Assembly: GCA_963774345.1 (NCBI GenBank)
Contig: CAVZFB010000024.1
Span: 462,936-526,935 of the forward strand
Origin: AP-15 sp963774345
GTDB taxonomy: Bacteria > Pseudomonadota > Alphaproteobacteria > ATCC43930 > CGMCC-115725
DNA: 64,000 nucleotides
Reading direction: 5' to 3'
In this document: piece after piece, positions 8,378 through 18,026 of the stretch
Numbering within the stretch: the first letter of the stretch is position 1
Layout: each line of letters begins with the position of its first letter
Translations under genes and position numbers: made by a program
Notes under the pieces: generated by a model
Told to the model about the DNA's origin: nothing
Databases searched by the model: none
Seen by the model: the letters and a program-made list of their open reading frames with translations, nothing else

Positions 8378-8446
8378 CCCGGCCACGGAACCGATGGCGG
8401 CTTGCGCCGCGCTCCACCCGCCCTACGAATAGCGGGTCGTCAATGC

Positions 8447-8477
8447 CGGGACCGCTATCGCGATCGACGCGGTCCCG
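8447..8477 (-). terminator. Hairpin past the 3' end of yghU
   Basis: CGGGACCGC (8447-8455) pairs with GCGGTCCCG (8469-8477) over 9 bp with a 13-base loop, 16 bp beyond the yghU stop on the minus strand. No clear T-tract. Confidence 0.5.
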
Positions 8478-8492
8478 CCAAGGAAACTTTGC

Positions 8493-9362
8493 TTAGTTCG
8501 CGGCCAGCTTGTCTTGCGTCTTCGTGTCGAAGTCGCTGGCGTCGTGGCGCTCGTGCAACTGGCTCGAAGGTTCGCCCGAAAGCCGGTTGACCATGCGCCC
8601 GCGCCTCACCGCCGGGCGTTCGAGGAGGGCATCCGCCCAGCGCTGGACATTCTTGTACTCGTGGACCGCGAGGAATTCGGCCGCCCCATATTGGTTGAAC
8701 TTCGCCAGCCCGCCATACCACGGGAAAATCGCGATGTCGGCGATCGTATAGGCAGCGCCCGCGACATATTCGCTCTCCGCCAGCCGGCGATCGAGTACGT
8801 CGAGCAGGCGCTTCGTCTCCATCGTGAAGCGGTCGATTGCGTATTCGATCTTGATGGGCGCGTAGGCGTAGAAATGGCCAAAGCCGCCGCCGACATAAGG
8901 CGTACTGCCCATTTGCCAGAACAGCCACGACAGGCATTCCGCGCGGGCCGCGGTTTCCGTCGGCAAGAACTCGCCGAACTTCTCGGCCAGGTACATCAGG
9001 ATCGCACCGGTCTCGAAGACCCGGATCGGCTTGGGGCCGCTGCGGTCGACAAGCGCCGGGATCTTGGAATTCGGGTTGATCGCGACAAACCCGCTGCCGA
9101 ACTGGTCGCCGTCGCCGATCTTGATCAGCCAGGCATCGTACTCCGCACCCTTATGGCCGAGGGCCAGCAGCTCTTCGAGCATGATCGTGACCTTGACGCC
9201 GTTCGGTGTGCCCAGCGAATAGAGCTGCAACGGGTGGCGGCCGATCGGCAGCTCTTTCTCATACTGGGCGCCCGCGGTCGGGCGGTTGATGTTGGCGAAC
9301 CGGCCAAGTGCCGGCTTGGCGACCCAGACCTTGGGCGGCGTGTATTCGGGCGTATCGGTCAT
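8493..9362 (-). CDS. yghU: Glutathione-dependent disulfide-bond oxidoreductase YghU
   Basis: 289 residues, matching the 288 of E. coli YghU. The thioredoxin-like N-terminal GST domain begins after a characteristic leader (PPKVWVAKPALGRFANIN) and includes LYSLGTPNGVKVTIMLEEL with the Thr-Asn glutathione contact, followed by NPNSKIPALVDRSG and VFETGAILMYLAEKF. The all-helical C-terminal domain ends with RPAVRRGRMVNR. ATG 9362 is preceded by TGGAG. A cytosolic enzyme expected to reduce small disulfides or organic peroxides with glutathione. It stands alone as a single gene. Confidence 0.92.
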   Translation of the reverse strand: MTDTPEYTPPKVWVAKPALGRFANINRPTAGAQYEKELPIGRHPLQLYSLGTPNGVKVTIMLEELLALGHKGAEYDAWLIKIGDGDQFGSGFVAINPNSKIPALVDRSGPKPIRVFETGAILMYLAEKFGEFLPTETAARAECLSWLFWQMGSTPYVGGGFGHFYAYAPIKIEYAIDRFTMETKRLLDVLDRRLAESEYVAGAAYTIADIAIFPWYGGLAKFNQYGAAEFLAVHEYKNVQRWADALLERPAVRRGRMVNRLSGEPSSQLHERHDASDFDTKTQDKLAAN

Positions 9363-9567
9363 TATTGAAGCTCCAGGTGTGATAGGGGGGCGCACGCGGA
9401 CGCCGCGCGCATCGCCTCATCTTACACGACAGGTCGGCCGTCGCGCACGCGTTGTGCGCCTAATTTGGCCTCGGCTCACCCGGGCCCGTCCCAGAGCGGC
9501 CGCTCGTCAAGCCGAACCTCTTGCGCGTGGACGTAGCTCAGGGAGCCACCGCGCAAGGGCGCTCCCC

Positions 9568-10026
9568 TCAAAGCGGGTTTGGGCCGACGACTTCCCAGCG
9601 GTGGCGCTGAAAGAGTTTCTCGTGTTCGTCGGCGCTGCTCGGGCGGTGCTCCGCGAGGTCCTCGATCAATCCGCCGGCGGCGGCCGGGGTGTAGAGAAAC
9701 AAGACGCGGCCGGTTTCGCTGCCCGTGTTCTTCCAGGCATGCGGGATATCGCGCGGCATGAACGCGCAAGTCCCAGGCCCACCGGAGGTAACCTGGTCGC
9801 CGATCTTGAAGGTGAACTCGCCGGCTAGCACCCAGGCAACCTCGTCGCTATCATGGTGCAGATGGAAGAGGCTTGCAGTGCCGGCTGGCAGGGTTTCTTC
9901 GAACAGCATTATGCTCTCATTGGTCTCGCCGCCGGGGAGCTTCATGGCAAACGAGCGGCCGGGCGTCGGCGAGGCGAAATGCTTCTCGCCACCCGCGGGC
10001 ACGACAAAGCCCTTTGCTGCGGTCAT
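9568..10026 (-). CDS. Cupin-domain protein
   Basis: 152 residues with a single cupin barrel. Metal-site motif 1 is HLHHDSDEVAWVLAGEFTFKIG (residues about 62-83) and motif 2 is GTCAFMPRDIPHAWKNTG. ATG 10026 follows AGAAGGA; the longer frame upstream lacks a ribosome site. Such stand-alone cupins are often dioxygenases, isomerases or binding proteins, and the substrate cannot be read from sequence. Divergent from the hydrolase at 10157, sharing a 130-bp promoter region. Confidence 0.85.
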   Translation of the reverse strand: MTAAKGFVVPAGGEKHFASPTPGRSFAMKLPGGETNESIMLFEETLPAGTASLFHLHHDSDEVAWVLAGEFTFKIGDQVTSGGPGTCAFMPRDIPHAWKNTGSETGRVLFLYTPAAAGGLIEDLAEHRPSSADEHEKLFQRHRWEVVGPNPL

Positions 10027-10156
10027 GTTGGCGTCCTTCTCTGTGGCGCAACGAGCATAAATGGCGGCGGCTTGCTCCGCCAGCGCCCGGACTCGGCGGC
10101 GATCGCCTAGATGTGCTGTAATCGGAACGGCAGCCATCCCCTTCACAGGAGTTTAC

Positions 10157-10981
10157 ATGCCCACCATCACCACCAAGGACGGCCTGGAAATCTTCTACAA
10201 GGACTGGGGCTCGGGCCAGCCGATCGTATTCAGCCACGGCTGGCCCCTGTCGGCCGATGATTGGGACGCGCAGTTGCTGTTCTTCCTGCATCACGGCTAC
10301 CGCGTTATCGCCCATGACCGCCGCGGCCACGGTCGCTCGACCCAGACCGGCGACGGCCACGATATGGACCATTATGCCGACGATTTGGCGGCTCTGACCG
10401 CGCATCTCGACCTGAAGAACGCGATCCATGTCGGCCATTCCACCGGCGGCGGCGAGGTCGCCCACTATCTCGGACGGCATGGCGAAAGCCGAGTGACCAA
10501 GGCAGCGCTGATCAGCGCAGTGCCGCCGCTGATGCTGAAGACGGCGGCCAATCCGCAAGGTCTTGCTAAGGAGGTGTTCGATGGCCTGCAGGCGCAACTT
10601 GCCGCCAATCGCTCGCAATTCTATCGCGATGTGCCGGCGGGCCCTTTCTACGGCTACAACCGGCCGGGCGCCAAAGCCTCGGAGGCTGTCATTCAAAATT
10701 GGTGGCGCCAAGGCATGATGGGCGGCGCCAAGGCGCATTACGACGGCATCGTCGCCTTTTCCCAGACCGATTTCACCGAAGACCTGAAGAAGATCACCGT
10801 CCCGGTGTTGGTCATGCATAGCGAAGACGACCAGATTGTGCCCTATGTCGCCGCCGGGCCGCTCTCCGCTAAGCTGCTGAAAAACGGAACCCTGAAAACC
10901 TACAAGGGCTTCCCGCACGGCATGCCCACCACCGAGGCGGACACCATCAATCCCGACCTGTTGGCGTTCATAAAAAGCTAG
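10157..10981 (+). CDS. Alpha/beta hydrolase of the cofactor-free chloroperoxidase family
   Basis: 274 residues, the usual size. The nucleophile is Ser95 in HVGHSTGGGE, the acid is near Asp225 in HSEDDQIVPY, and His254 lies in KGFPHGMPTT; RRGHGRSTQ is also typical. It most resembles non-heme chloroperoxidases/arylesterases, which hydrolyse esters and can form peracids. ATG 10157 follows CAGGAG. The longer upstream frame is the antisense of the cupin promoter region. Convergent with the CoA transferase that ends at 11007. Confidence 0.9.
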   Translation: MPTITTKDGLEIFYKDWGSGQPIVFSHGWPLSADDWDAQLLFFLHHGYRVIAHDRRGHGRSTQTGDGHDMDHYADDLAALTAHLDLKNAIHVGHSTGGGEVAHYLGRHGESRVTKAALISAVPPLMLKTAANPQGLAKEVFDGLQAQLAANRSQFYRDVPAGPFYGYNRPGAKASEAVIQNWWRQGMMGGAKAHYDGIVAFSQTDFTEDLKKITVPVLVMHSEDDQIVPYVAAGPLSAKLLKNGTLKTYKGFPHGMPTTEADTINPDLLAFIKS

Positions 10982-11006
10982 CCCCACCAGCAGATCGAAC
11001 CTCATT

Positions 11007-12212
11007 TCAGATGACGCCGCTCTCCTTCAGCTTCGCGATCTCGGCCGCCGAAAGCCCGAGCCAGCCGCCATAGATCTCATCGTTGTGCTGCCCGATGATC
11101 GGGCTTGGGCGGGTTTCGACCTTGTCGGTCCCGTGCAGGCGCAGCGGCGTAGTTGGTACGACGATCTCGCCCAATTCGGGGTGGTCGATGCGTTCGAGCA
11201 TGCCGCGCTCGTGCATATGCCGGTCGTTCATGACCTCGGGGGCATTGCGCACCGGCGCACAAGGGATACGGTATTCCTTGGCGGCGGCAAACACCTCCAT
11301 CTTGCCAAGCGTTCTGGTCCATTCGGCGACGAGGGCGTCTGTCTCGTCCATATGGGCGACGCGGCCTGCATTGGTCGCAAACCGCGGGTCGTCGGCGAGA
11401 TCCTCGCGTCCCATTGCCTTCAGCAAATTCTGGAAATGCGCCTCGGTGACGATATGGATCGCGACATGACCGTCATTGGTCGGGAACACGTTGTAGGGCG
11501 CGCTGTTGAGCCCCGACTGGCGGTTGCCGGTACGCGGCGGGACCTGGCCGGTGCGGTAGTAGTAGTCGTAGCTCGCTGCTAGGGTCGGATAGACCGTCTC
11601 CTGCATCGACACTTCGACAAGGCGGCCGACCCCACTGCGGTCACGGTCGTATAGCGCCGTGACGACGCCGGCGTAAAGATGAATACCGCCCATGAAATCG
11701 ACCAGGGTCGGGCCGGCCTTGACCGGCGGGCCGTCCGGAAAGCCGGTGACGCTCATGATCCCCGAGGCCGCTTGTATTGTCATATCCATGGCCAGATTGT
11801 CGCGGTCGGGGCCGCTGAGGCCAAAGCCGGTGCCCGAGGCATAGACCAGCCGCGGGTTGATCTCATGCAGCCGGCTCCAGCCGACGCCGAGGGCGTCCAT
11901 CGTGCCGGGCGAGAAATTTTCCAGCAGTACGTCGGCGCGCTCGACCATGCGAAACAGCAATTCGCGGCCACCAGCCTCCTTCAGATTTAAGGTCACCGCG
12001 TGCTTGTTCTGGTTCAGCATCGCGAAGGGCAGCGTCGCGCTCTTGCCGGGATCGGCGCGGCGGCGGCCCGGCTCACCGCGCGGCGGCTCGATCTTGATCA
12101 CAAAGGCGCCGGCTTTCGCCATCAGCAAGGTCGCATAGGGGCCCTGAAAGATCTGGCCGAAATCGATGACCGTCACGTCCGAAAGAGGTTTGTTCGCGTG
12201 CGTTTGGTTCAT
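11007..12212 (-). CDS. CaiB/BaiF family III CoA transferase
   Basis: 401 residues. Family marks include DVTVIDFGQIFQGPYATLL, IKIEPPRGEPGR, NQNKHAVTLNLK, LLENFSPGTMDALGVGW, and the region of the catalytic aspartate, NLAMDMTIQAASGIM. Transfers CoA between carboxylic acids, in the cytosol. ATG 12212 is chosen since the protein begins a few residues before the conserved core; in-frame codons at 12272 and 12305 would run into the divergent promoter. Divergent from an amidohydrolase, with an MFS carrier beyond, which suggests a catabolic module for an organic acid. Confidence 0.9.
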   Translation of the reverse strand: MNQTHANKPLSDVTVIDFGQIFQGPYATLLMAKAGAFVIKIEPPRGEPGRRRADPGKSATLPFAMLNQNKHAVTLNLKEAGGRELLFRMVERADVLLENFSPGTMDALGVGWSRLHEINPRLVYASGTGFGLSGPDRDNLAMDMTIQAASGIMSVTGFPDGPPVKAGPTLVDFMGGIHLYAGVVTALYDRDRSGVGRLVEVSMQETVYPTLAASYDYYYRTGQVPPRTGNRQSGLNSAPYNVFPTNDGHVAIHIVTEAHFQNLLKAMGREDLADDPRFATNAGRVAHMDETDALVAEWTRTLGKMEVFAAAKEYRIPCAPVRNAPEVMNDRHMHERGMLERIDHPELGEIVVPTTPLRLHGTDKVETRPSPIIGQHNDEIYGGWLGLSAAEIAKLKESGVI

Positions 12213-12304
12213 CGGTTCTTTCCGTCCGCTTATTGGAGATTTCAGTCGCACACCGCCGCCGTGCTGAGTCATGCTAACTTCAGGCTCGTACGGAGGATAT
12301 GCCA

Positions 12305-13450
12305 ATGAAATACGATGTGATCTCGGCCGACTGCCATATCGATCTGATCTGGCTGCCGCCCGATCTCTTCACCGCCAATGCCCCGGCCGCCGTGAAGGAC
12401 CGTATGCCCTACGTGACCGACGGGGAGCGGGGCAAGGAGTGGGTGACCAAGAAAGGCGCCTCATTCGGGCTGATGAACGGCATGGGCTCGGCCGGCCGCC
12501 TCTATGAGCCGGGCAAAATCCACCGGTCGGACCGGATGGCGTCGGAGGGGATCTACGACGACGGCAAGAAGGGCATCCGCCGCATGACGGATCCCGAATT
12601 ACGGCTAAAGGACCAGGACCGCGACGGCATCCAAGCCGAGGTATTGTACGGCATCCTCGGCGCCACCAGCCGGATCAACGATGACGAAGCGGCTGGCGAG
12701 ATGCTGCGCATCTACAACGAATGGCTCTCCGGCTTCTGCAACGCCCATCCCGACCGCTTTGCCGGGCTCGCCTGCATCCCGAACCACGACATCGGCGCTG
12801 CGGTTGGCGAGATCGAGCGGGTCGCCCGGCGCGGCGGCGTGCGCGGCCTCGAAATCTCGCGCCGAGGCGACATGACGCCGTTGTGGGACCCATGGTGGAA
12901 CCCGATGTGGGATGCCGTCGCGGCGAGCGGGCTGCCGGTGCATTTCCACACCATCGGCAGCGGCGTCCGCCGCGATTTCACCAAGCTGGCGCCGAAGGTG
13001 GCGCTCGCCGCCCGCGCCTCGGGCATCACCAGCTTCCAGATGTACATGTCGGACGTGCTGATGTCGGTGATCTTCGCCGGCGTGCTCGAACACCGTCCCG
13101 GCATCAAGCTGGTCATCGGCGAGGCCGGCACCGGCTGGATCCCCTACATCCTGCAGCGCATGGACGCGGAGTGGGAGGACCAGTTCAAGGAACTCGATCT
13201 GAAGATGCCGCCGAGCGAATACTGGCGGCGCCAGTGCTATGCCACCTACCAGACCGATCCGATCGGGGTGAAGTTGCTCGACGAGCTCGGCGAAGACAAC
13301 ATCATGTGGGGCTCAGACTTCCCGCATCCGGACGGGATCTGGCCCAACTCGCAGGAATACATCAATCGCGAGCTCGGCCACCTGCCCGCGGCGACGCAGC
13401 GCAAGATCGTCTGCGACAACGCCGCCAAACTCTACCGCTTCGTCAACTAG
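12305..13450 (+). CDS. Amidohydrolase family protein (ACMSD-like, PF04909 type)
   Basis: 381 residues. The metal-binding start SADCHIDL stands in for the usual D-x-H-x-H, followed by GLACIPNHD, VHFHTIGSG, VIGEAGTGWIPYIL and a late GSDFPHPDGIWPNS, all in TIM-barrel order for amidohydrolase family 2. Substrates are commonly aromatic or branched carboxylates that are decarboxylated or hydrolysed. ATG 12305 is preferred over 12299 because GGAGG then sits 8 bases away instead of 2. Confidence 0.88.
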   Translation: MKYDVISADCHIDLIWLPPDLFTANAPAAVKDRMPYVTDGERGKEWVTKKGASFGLMNGMGSAGRLYEPGKIHRSDRMASEGIYDDGKKGIRRMTDPELRLKDQDRDGIQAEVLYGILGATSRINDDEAAGEMLRIYNEWLSGFCNAHPDRFAGLACIPNHDIGAAVGEIERVARRGGVRGLEISRRGDMTPLWDPWWNPMWDAVAASGLPVHFHTIGSGVRRDFTKLAPKVALAARASGITSFQMYMSDVLMSVIFAGVLEHRPGIKLVIGEAGTGWIPYILQRMDAEWEDQFKELDLKMPPSEYWRRQCYATYQTDPIGVKLLDELGEDNIMWGSDFPHPDGIWPNSQEYINRELGHLPAATQRKIVCDNAAKLYRFVN

Positions 13451-13494
13451 TCCCCGACATAGACTTTATAACTGTCGCTTTTCTTAGCACCGTC

Positions 13495-13514
13495 GCCCCC
13501 GCGCAAGCGGGGGC
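13495..13514. terminator. Bidirectional hairpin between convergent genes
   Basis: GCCCCCGC and GCGGGGGC form an 8-bp perfect stem around a GCAA tetraloop, midway between the amidohydrolase and the MFS gene, which converge here. Confidence 0.6.
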
Positions 13515-13539
13515 CAGGGGCCTACCCACTGGGCTGGTC

Positions 13540-14928
13540 CTACTGTGCGGCCACCCTCACCGGCTCTCGCCCGCCCAGCGCGGCATCCAACTCTTCGATC
13601 GTGCGGCCCTTGGTTTCGATGCCGATGAACAGAAACGCGACGACTGCAAGCAGGTACCACACAGCAAAATAGTTGAAGCCCGAAACCAGCGCGGACAGCG
13701 TCGCCTTCGGAGCAACGTAATTGGACGCGCCGGCGATGACTGCAAGGCCGGCCGGGCCGATGAACTTGGCGAGGTTTGAGCAACCATAGACGAGGCCGAA
13801 GCCGCTGGCCCGCAATTGCGCCGGCCACAGCTCCGCCATGTACGGGAAGACAACCGAGAAGCTGCCATTTGAGAAAAAGCTGTGCAATGTCAGCATTATG
13901 AAAAACACCGACGCGGTGCCGACATAAATGTCGTGCAGATAGCCGGCGAGCGCCATCGCGCTGCCCGCCGCAACCGCGAGCAGAACCCCGGCCGAGCGGC
14001 GTCCGAGCGCATCCGACATCCAGGCGCCGAGCGCGCGCCCCGGGATTCCGATCAGCGCGATCCATACCGACAGGTACGCGGCCTCAGTGGGGGTCACCTT
14101 CAGCACCAGAACGAGCAAGGTGGCGCCCCACAATGCCGCGCCGACAGCACCCGTCGAACTCAGGCCGGTCATGATCCCTGCGGCGATACTGCGCGGATAT
14201 TTGAACAGCTCCAGCCACGACACATGCTGCTGCTCCGCCAGCGACGCCGGCAGCCGAATCTCGCTCGGGTCCATCCTGAGCGCCCAGGCGAGCGAGCGGC
14301 GGGCCTCCTCGAAGCGCCCCTGGCCGAACAGCCAGCGCGGCAATTCCGGAACCCACAGGCGGATCACAAAAGCAAACGCCGCCGGCACCAGTCCGATCGC
14401 GAACAAGCCGCGCCAGCCGATTATCGCGCCGAGCGAGGCGCTAAACAACGCGGCCAGCAACGGCCCCAGTGGCAACAAGCCGATCGACAGGCCGCTGACC
14501 CAGCCCCGCTTCGAGGCCGGCACGAACTCCTGCAGCAATGGCAAGTCGACAGCGGCGAGCCCGCCCACTCCCAAACCGACGATGAACCGCATCGCCGCGA
14601 TAAAGATCCACCCGTTCTCCGGCGCCAGCGCCATCACGCCGGTGGCGAACGACAGGATCAGGATCATCATCATGAACACCTTGCGTCGGCCGATCTTGTC
14701 GCCAAGCCAACCGAAGAAAATCCCGCCCGGTATCGCCGCAATACCGGAGGCGAACAGGATCGCCCCCGATTGCCCGAACGTCAGATGCCAGTCCTTTACA
14801 AAGAACGCCAGAACAAACCCTATCAAGGCAAAATCAAAGAAATCGATAACTATAGAAAATAGGCAAGCCGTGAAGATTTTCCACTGATTGATGGTCAGCG
14901 TCTTTTGCTGATCGAGCAGCTCCAGCAT
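13540..14928 (-). CDS. MFS transporter, metabolite:proton symporter type
   Basis: 462 residues with 12 predicted membrane segments. The A-like loop GWLGDKIGRRKVFM lies between segments 2 and 3; VPELPRWLF follows segment 6; ETKGRTIEELD ends the protein. This pattern is that of the sugar/aromatic acid:H+ symporter group. An AGGAGG site precedes ATG 14928. Position beside the amidohydrolase and CoA transferase suggests uptake of an aromatic or dicarboxylic acid, but the substrate is not shown. Confidence 0.88.
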   Translation of the reverse strand: MLELLDQQKTLTINQWKIFTACLFSIVIDFFDFALIGFVLAFFVKDWHLTFGQSGAILFASGIAAIPGGIFFGWLGDKIGRRKVFMMMILILSFATGVMALAPENGWIFIAAMRFIVGLGVGGLAAVDLPLLQEFVPASKRGWVSGLSIGLLPLGPLLAALFSASLGAIIGWRGLFAIGLVPAAFAFVIRLWVPELPRWLFGQGRFEEARRSLAWALRMDPSEIRLPASLAEQQHVSWLELFKYPRSIAAGIMTGLSSTGAVGAALWGATLLVLVLKVTPTEAAYLSVWIALIGIPGRALGAWMSDALGRRSAGVLLAVAAGSAMALAGYLHDIYVGTASVFFIMLTLHSFFSNGSFSVVFPYMAELWPAQLRASGFGLVYGCSNLAKFIGPAGLAVIAGASNYVAPKATLSALVSGFNYFAVWYLLAVVAFLFIGIETKGRTIEELDAALGGREPVRVAAQ

Positions 14929-15345
14929 GAGTTCCTCCTGTTCTGGTCTTATATGTTGATCGGCCCGCTTTCTGTGAGCGAGGCAGCATTGATTGGCCTG
15001 ATTAGTACTCGAACGGGAGCCCGCCGTTCAAGTGGGTTTGCGAGAATGAACTCAGCAGAGTCACCCGCGAGACGGTCTGGGATCCCGCGGCCGTGTCGGA
15101 AAAGTTTACATACAGGGTTCAGCCAAACGTAAGGAATTCGTTAATATTCTGTTTGTGTTCCCCGAAAGAGGTGTCGGGATTCTTTACAAACTGCCGGCAA
15201 CGCCATGCGCGCCTATGGTTAACTTATTAATTTTAAGTTGTTATTTGCGATGGCCCGGTTTTTGCGATTTTAAGATATCTGTAAGCATCTCCCTGTTGCC
15301 GCCGGTCTCCGATCGGTCGTCGGAAGCAATCTTAGGAGGGATTCG
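14929..15345. other. Divergent promoter region, AT-rich in the middle
   Basis: About 417 bp between the MFS gene and the PEP-CTERM gene, which are divergent. The part at 15120-15290 is clearly richer in A and T than its surroundings. No gene is apparent. Promoters for both flanking genes are expected here. Confidence 0.5.
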
Positions 15346-16239
15346 ATGCTGGCCCATACCACAATGGCCTCAACCTATGCCGTGCTGATCGGACTACTCA
15401 CCACAATGCCCGCGGCCGCAACCCCGTTCTTCTTCAGCACCGGCGATCCTGACGCAAAGATGGCGACCGCGTCACGGCCGAGCACCAGCGGCAAGTTCGA
15501 AATCGAATCGGCCGACGACTTCGTACTTACCCAACCGACCTCCATCACAAGTGCGACTTTCACCGGTCTGCTGACGGGTGGCGCGACATTAGCGGATATC
15601 GGCCAGGTTGTAGTCGAGATCTACCGCGTTTTTCCCAAGGACTCGGATGTTGGGCGTACCAGCGGGCCGCCAACTTTCTCGACAGCCAATGTGCCCACCC
15701 GCGTGAATTCGCCGTCGGATAACGAATTTCACGACCCCGACATTCGGAACATTAATCCAACGGTCCTGACACAAACCTTTACAGCGGCCAAGTCGGTTCA
15801 GCCCGGCGGCATCCCTATACCCGGCTTGACCCCGACGGGCGGCAATGCATCGGTAAGCGGTGAAGAGGTCGAGTTCGACGTGGACTTCACGACGCCCTTC
15901 TCACTTCCGCCCGACCATTACTTCTTCGTGCCGCAAGTCGAGATTACGGCTGCAGGTGGCGACTTTCTATGGTTATCGGCGCCGAGACCCATCGTCCCGC
16001 CGGGTACATCGTTTCCTGCAGGCTTTACGGACCTGCAGAGTTGGACTCGCGATGAAGCCCTTGACCCCGATTGGTTACGGGTCGGCACCGACATCGTCGG
16101 TGGCATGCCGGCCCCAACGTTCAACGCCGCATTCTCGCTCACCGGTACCGTCCCGGAACCTGCCAGCTGGTCCCTGCTCGGGGCAGCGCTGGTGGGATTG
16201 GGGCTAATTCAGCTGCGGCGAGGTCGCGCTCGGCCGTAA
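15346..16239 (+). CDS. PEP-CTERM sorting-domain protein
   Basis: 297 residues. N-terminal signal peptide to about residue 25; C-terminal tail VPEPASWSLLGAALVGLGL followed by RRGR, the three-part PEP-CTERM signal (motif, hydrophobic helix, basic end) recognised by exosortase. The body is low in cysteine and rich in Thr, Pro and Gly, as expected for surface or extracellular-matrix proteins. Strong AGGAGG before ATG 15346. No exosortase gene is present nearby, so the sorter must lie elsewhere. The body has no named domain that I recognise. Confidence 0.85.
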   Translation: MLAHTTMASTYAVLIGLLTTMPAAATPFFFSTGDPDAKMATASRPSTSGKFEIESADDFVLTQPTSITSATFTGLLTGGATLADIGQVVVEIYRVFPKDSDVGRTSGPPTFSTANVPTRVNSPSDNEFHDPDIRNINPTVLTQTFTAAKSVQPGGIPIPGLTPTGGNASVSGEEVEFDVDFTTPFSLPPDHYFFVPQVEITAAGGDFLWLSAPRPIVPPGTSFPAGFTDLQSWTRDEALDPDWLRVGTDIVGGMPAPTFNAAFSLTGTVPEPASWSLLGAALVGLGLIQLRRGRARP

Positions 16240-16637
16240 TGCGCTCGCAAGTGGGAGGGCGCTGCTTGCGGCGATCATAAAATTGCCAGATTGACATGGC
16301 AGGCTCCCCCCACGTGGCGTCCCCTCAAACCATCGTCGACGTCCAGTAGGAGCGCTCCTTGGTCGATCATGCCTGCCCCCGGAAGCCTGTTGCCGGCATG
16401 TGGGACTTCCACTTAAGACGAGGCTTTGCTGCTGATTTGCTGCAGAAGCAGCGAGCAGTGGCGGTCTCCCAATCGTTGGTTGCAGCCAGCCTGCCAACCG
16501 GGCGCGGGCGGTCGGAGTGCGCGGCGCGGCCGGGGTCAGGCTCTGGGTGTCGGGCCAGCGTCGCGGCAACACCCCGGCCCCGACCCCCTCCCCTGCTCAT
16601 AGAGGAGGGCGTCGAGGGGGTAGAAGCTCTGCGGCCG
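16240..16637. other. Intergenic stretch, no gene seen
   Basis: About 400 bp between convergent genes. Open frames crossing it on both strands are without ribosome sites and look like chance frames in GC-rich DNA. Confidence 0.5.
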
Positions 16638-17261
16638 TCAGTGCAGCGGCGAGAAGGCGGCGGGGACGACCAGCATGTTTTCCTGCTTGATCATCATGTT
16701 CGGCCCTCCGCCCGAGGGTGGCGGCCAGATGCCCTTGGCGCGGGCTTCCTCGCGGATGCGGAAGCGGTCGGCGGCGTCTTTATAGGCCCAGATGTGGCAC
16801 CATTTGTTGAGCCCGCCGAGCTCCGAATGCCAGGCGCCGACCAATGGCGAGAGCTCCATTCGCCTCGCGATATGGGTGCTCCAACGGTCGATCACGCCGG
16901 GGATCCCGCCAGGCTTGAGGGTGTAGATGCGGATCTCGTAGAGATTGCCGAGTTGGCGCGGCTCGAGCTTCGGCGAGAACGGCGCCGGAATATAGATGTC
17001 GCTCTGCAGCTCGACTTCGAGCTCTCGGACATTGGGCGGCCAGCTCGGCAGCTTGGTCGCCTCTTCGCGCAGGCGGGTGCGCGCCGCGAGGTCGTCATAA
17101 GGCCAGACATGGATCACCCGATTGAGCGGGCCGACCTCGGTGTGCCAGAAGGCGGCGAGCGGCGAAACCTTGGTTCGCGCCGGCAATGCCTGCCCAAAGC
17201 GCTCTTCGAACGTGGCAACCGTGCCCGGCTGCAAAGTATAGGTGCGCATCTCGATGATCAT
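16638..17261 (-). CDS. NIPSNAP family protein with two domains
   Basis: 207 residues in two NIPSNAP repeats: MIIEMRTYTLQPGTVATFEE (1-20) and YEIRIYTLKPGGIPGVIDRW (about 107-126), each followed by a conserved Trp-His pair (AFWHTEVGPLNRVIHVWPY and GAWHSELGGLNKWCHIWAY). The family is a ferredoxin-like alpha/beta-barrel fold; bacterial members are often near catabolic genes, but no reaction is agreed. Strong CGGAGG before ATG 17261. Single gene. Confidence 0.88.
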   Translation of the reverse strand: MIIEMRTYTLQPGTVATFEERFGQALPARTKVSPLAAFWHTEVGPLNRVIHVWPYDDLAARTRLREEATKLPSWPPNVRELEVELQSDIYIPAPFSPKLEPRQLGNLYEIRIYTLKPGGIPGVIDRWSTHIARRMELSPLVGAWHSELGGLNKWCHIWAYKDAADRFRIREEARAKGIWPPPSGGGPNMMIKQENMLVVPAAFSPLH

Positions 17262-17341
17262 CGGATTTCCTCCGTTTCGAGGCTCAGCGCGCGGACGCTA
17301 GCCGCTCGCGCCCCGGTGTCAAGCGCGTCGTCGCCGGTGCC

Positions 17342-17875
17342 TCACTGCACGGCTTGGTCGTGTTCGACGTTGCCGCCCATCAAATAAACCAGGTATTCGA
17401 TCGCGTCCCGTTGCCGGATGAAAGGCACGGTTTCGGTGGTAATGCTGTTGGCGATCCATGTGTTCTCGAGCATGTTCGGATAGCCGATCTTGTAGGCGCA
17501 TTGCGGGTCAGCGAGCCGGCACCACAGACGAACCTGGTTGATGTAGCTGATATTGTTTTCGATCGCGTCGACCCGGCCGACGGCGAACGGGCTCATGCAC
17601 CAGAAATTTGCTGCGATGTATTCGGGCGTTACCTCTGGGGTGACCACCGCCCGAAAGCACAAATCGCCGACGACGGAGACGTAAAAATCGGAGTTCGGCA
17701 GAATATAGTGCAGCCCGTCACCGATATATTTTATGGTCTCAAGATATCCCGGCTGACCCGGCAGGGGTGGTCGCTTTTGGAAGGCGAGCGAATTGATCGG
17801 CGGCGTCGGCGGCGGCACGCATGCTGCCAAACTTGCCACGATGCAGATGATTGCAAATAGCGATGTCGCTCGCAT
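17342..17875 (-). CDS. Putative lipoprotein of unknown function
   Basis: 177 residues from ATG 17875. The N-terminus MRATSLFAIICIVASLAAC ends in a lipobox (LAAC), so Cys19 should be lipidated. The mature part begins with a proline-rich linker (VPPPTPP) and contains four further cysteines, which may form disulfides. No known domain recognised. The in-frame extension to 18037 overlaps the divergent M20 gene and is not favoured. The ribosome site is weak. Confidence 0.68.
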   Translation of the reverse strand: MRATSLFAIICIVASLAACVPPPTPPINSLAFQKRPPLPGQPGYLETIKYIGDGLHYILPNSDFYVSVVGDLCFRAVVTPEVTPEYIAANFWCMSPFAVGRVDAIENNISYINQVRLWCRLADPQCAYKIGYPNMLENTWIANSITTETVPFIRQRDAIEYLVYLMGGNVEHDQAVQ

Positions 17876-18026
17876 GCGGCCAGTCCCGCGATGATCGTGT
17901 AACGCGCTGTTCGGCAGGTAAACTACCTCAATCGGAGATTTGTCGCCAGAATTTCTCGATATTTGCATTCTCCGGATCATCGACGGTAATAAACTTGCAA
18001 GCTGTCCGTCGAACAGGGAGAGGTCG

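Noticed and set aside
16359..17387. 342-codon plus-strand frame
   Set aside because: It is antisense to the two-domain NIPSNAP gene, which has a strong ribosome site and family motifs.
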